Assembly: GCA_937892315.1 (NCBI GenBank)
Contig: CALAVF010000052.1
Coordinates: 1 to 7,800, forward strand
Reading direction: 5' to 3'
Length of the DNA: 7,800 nucleotides
Source of the DNA: an uncultured Prevotellaceae bacterium
Lineage (GTDB): Bacteria; Bacteroidota; Bacteroidia; Bacteroidales; Bacteroidaceae
Made by a program: the position numbers and the translations under genes. Below, one piece after another: positions 6,988 through 7,800 of this stretch. The notes beneath the pieces are model-generated. The model did no database searches. It was not told where the DNA came from and saw nothing but the letters and a program-made list of their open reading frames with translations. Positions within the stretch are counted from its first letter, which is position 1; each line of letters opens with the position of its first letter.

Positions 6988-7734
6988 TTACAGGGTAGAG
7001 TAGTATCCCAATTTATACACCGAGAACCAGAACAAGGAAGGGTTCTTGGAGAGTAGGTTGTGTCGCATGAGGGGCTTGAACGCCTTGAAAAACAGCCGCA
7101 TCGCCCATGCGACGTGGTTTTTCTGTAGTCTTTGCAAAGCCTTTCCCACGTGGCTGTGGCTTTCCATTTTCCCGTTCAGTTTCTTCAGCGTTCTGAGGGC
7201 GGTTTCGCTCTTCTGAAGGAAATACTCGTTGGTGTCCAAGCCCTTGTGCATGAGCGGGTTGTCGATGTGGAGGATGGGGATGCCTCTCTTTTTGAGTTCT
7301 ACGCCGAACAGGGCATCCTCGTAGCCGTATTCCTTGCAGTCCTTATCGAAAAGAATCTGCATAAATAGGGGCTTATGCAGCATAATGTTGAAGCACGACA
7401 GGTGCTGATAAGGGTGCAGGCTTCTTTCGGCGGCAAGACGATGTTTGTCTGCCTCCTTTTCGTACTTGAAGCGTAGGCTCTTGTTGGGGTCGTGGTTGAT
7501 GGTTTGATGATACAAACCGCCCACTACGACCTCTGCCTTTCCTGTATGATTTAAATAGGTATGAAGAAAGTCTGGTTTCTCCACCTTTGCATCGCTGTCG
7601 ATGAGGAGAAGCCAGTCATACTGTGCCATTTCTGCCAACTCATTGCGTGTCGCCGCCAATCCGAGGTTGTGCTTGCGTACATGGTGCCGACAATGGCTGA
7701 GGTCTGTGATTTTGTGGTTGGCAATGATGTTCAC
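6988..7734 (-). CDS. Family 2 glycosyltransferase, open C-terminal portion of an apparently frameshifted gene
   Basis: The open frame from GTG 7732-7734 to TAA 6988-6990 encodes 248 residues of a GT-A fold glycosyltransferase, probably for surface polysaccharide or glycan synthesis. Numbered from that GTG: NLGLAATRNELA (23-34), the nucleotide-sugar and metal motif DSDA (46-49), HPYQHLSCFN (107-116), and the acceptor-side acidic motif GYEDALFG (137-144). The tail KNPSLFWFSVYKLGYY ends the protein as in Bacteroidales relatives. The fold lacks its first strands (the usual IPVYN-type start and nucleotide-binding beta strand), which should precede this segment. These appear to lie in another frame at 7731-7799 and beyond the window, so GTG 7734 is probably not the true start. 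The stop faces the peptidase stop across 9 bp, leaving no room for a separate terminator. The C-terminal identification is good; whether the gene is functional is doubtful unless the shift is a sequencing error. Confidence 0.8.
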   Translation of the reverse strand: MNIIANHKITDLSHCRHHVRKHNLGLAATRNELAEMAQYDWLLLIDSDAKVEKPDFLHTYLNHTGKAEVVVGGLYHQTINHDPNKSLRFKYEKEADKHRLAAERSLHPYQHLSCFNIMLHKPLFMQILFDKDCKEYGYEDALFGVELKKRGIPILHIDNPLMHKGLDTNEYFLQKSETALRTLKKLNGKMESHSHVGKALQRLQKNHVAWAMRLFFKAFKPLMRHNLLSKNPSLFWFSVYKLGYYSTL

Positions 7735-7799
7735 CTGCGAGCGGCTGCCGTCTCCAGATACTCGTTGATTTCCTCGGCGTATTTGCGGTTTTCTGCGTT
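7731..7799 (-). pseudogene. 5' fragment of the glycosyltransferase gene in a shifted frame, continuing beyond the window
   Basis: The frame one base off from the downstream segment reads NAENRKYAEEINEYLETAAA, then RR and TGA at 7731-7733. This hydrophilic helical stretch is what normally follows the nucleotide-binding strand in this glycosyltransferase group. By contrast, extending the downstream frame into this stretch gives a Gly/Arg-rich, non-helical sequence. The TGA overlaps the downstream GTG as GTGA, and a -1 shift there would join both parts. I see no classical slippery heptamer, so a one-base deletion, an assembly error, or less likely two overlapping genes are the options. Confidence 0.55.
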
Positions 7800-7800
7800 C

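Noticed and set aside
7728..7745. Programmed -1 ribosomal frameshift in the glycosyltransferase
   Set aside because: No slippery X-XXY-YYZ heptamer lies at the junction, so a mutation or a sequence error is more economical.

Overview
The window looks like chromosomal DNA from a member of the Bacteroidales, most likely Prevotella-like. Four things point there: a MurF-Alr fusion, a GSCFA-family protein, TAnnTTTG-type promoter boxes, and a lack of Shine-Dalgarno sequences before the starts. No rRNA, tRNA, CRISPR array, complete insertion sequence or phage gene is visible. Most genes are core or ordinary. No clear multi-gene defence or mobile system is present.

Layout: The left edge holds the first two thirds of gpmI (glycolytic phosphoglycerate mutase, minus strand, running off the window). 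A 200-bp divergent intergenic region with two Bacteroidetes-type -7 boxes separates it from a small acidic lipoprotein of unknown function (1234-1818, plus). A plus-strand series follows: a GSCFA protein (1882-2829), then the murF-alr fusion (2826-5291, overlapping by ATGA), then a secreted C10 (streptopain-like) cysteine peptidase homologue (5323-6978). Converging on it from the right edge, with only 9 bp between the stop codons, is a family 2 glycosyltransferase on the minus strand. Its 5' part appears shifted by one frame near 7735 and continues past the window.

How the genes relate: MurF-Alr makes the D-alanine precursor and adds D-Ala-D-Ala to the peptidoglycan stem. The GSCFA gene is translationally coupled to it, so a cell-envelope role is a reasonable but unproven guess. 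The peptidase and the lipoprotein carry export signals, and the glycosyltransferase probably builds a surface glycan. The window is therefore envelope-flavoured, apart from gpmI.

The most unusual item is a 63-bp palindromic element (2141-2203) inside the GSCFA gene. It is made of five copies of one heptamer, is open in all six frames, and can be excised on paper to leave a continuous reading frame. It resembles a protein-tolerated palindromic mini-element. Second is the peptidase, which keeps its Cys and His but has lost the Asn-Trp-Gly-Trp active-site strand and has a DGDGDG loop there instead.
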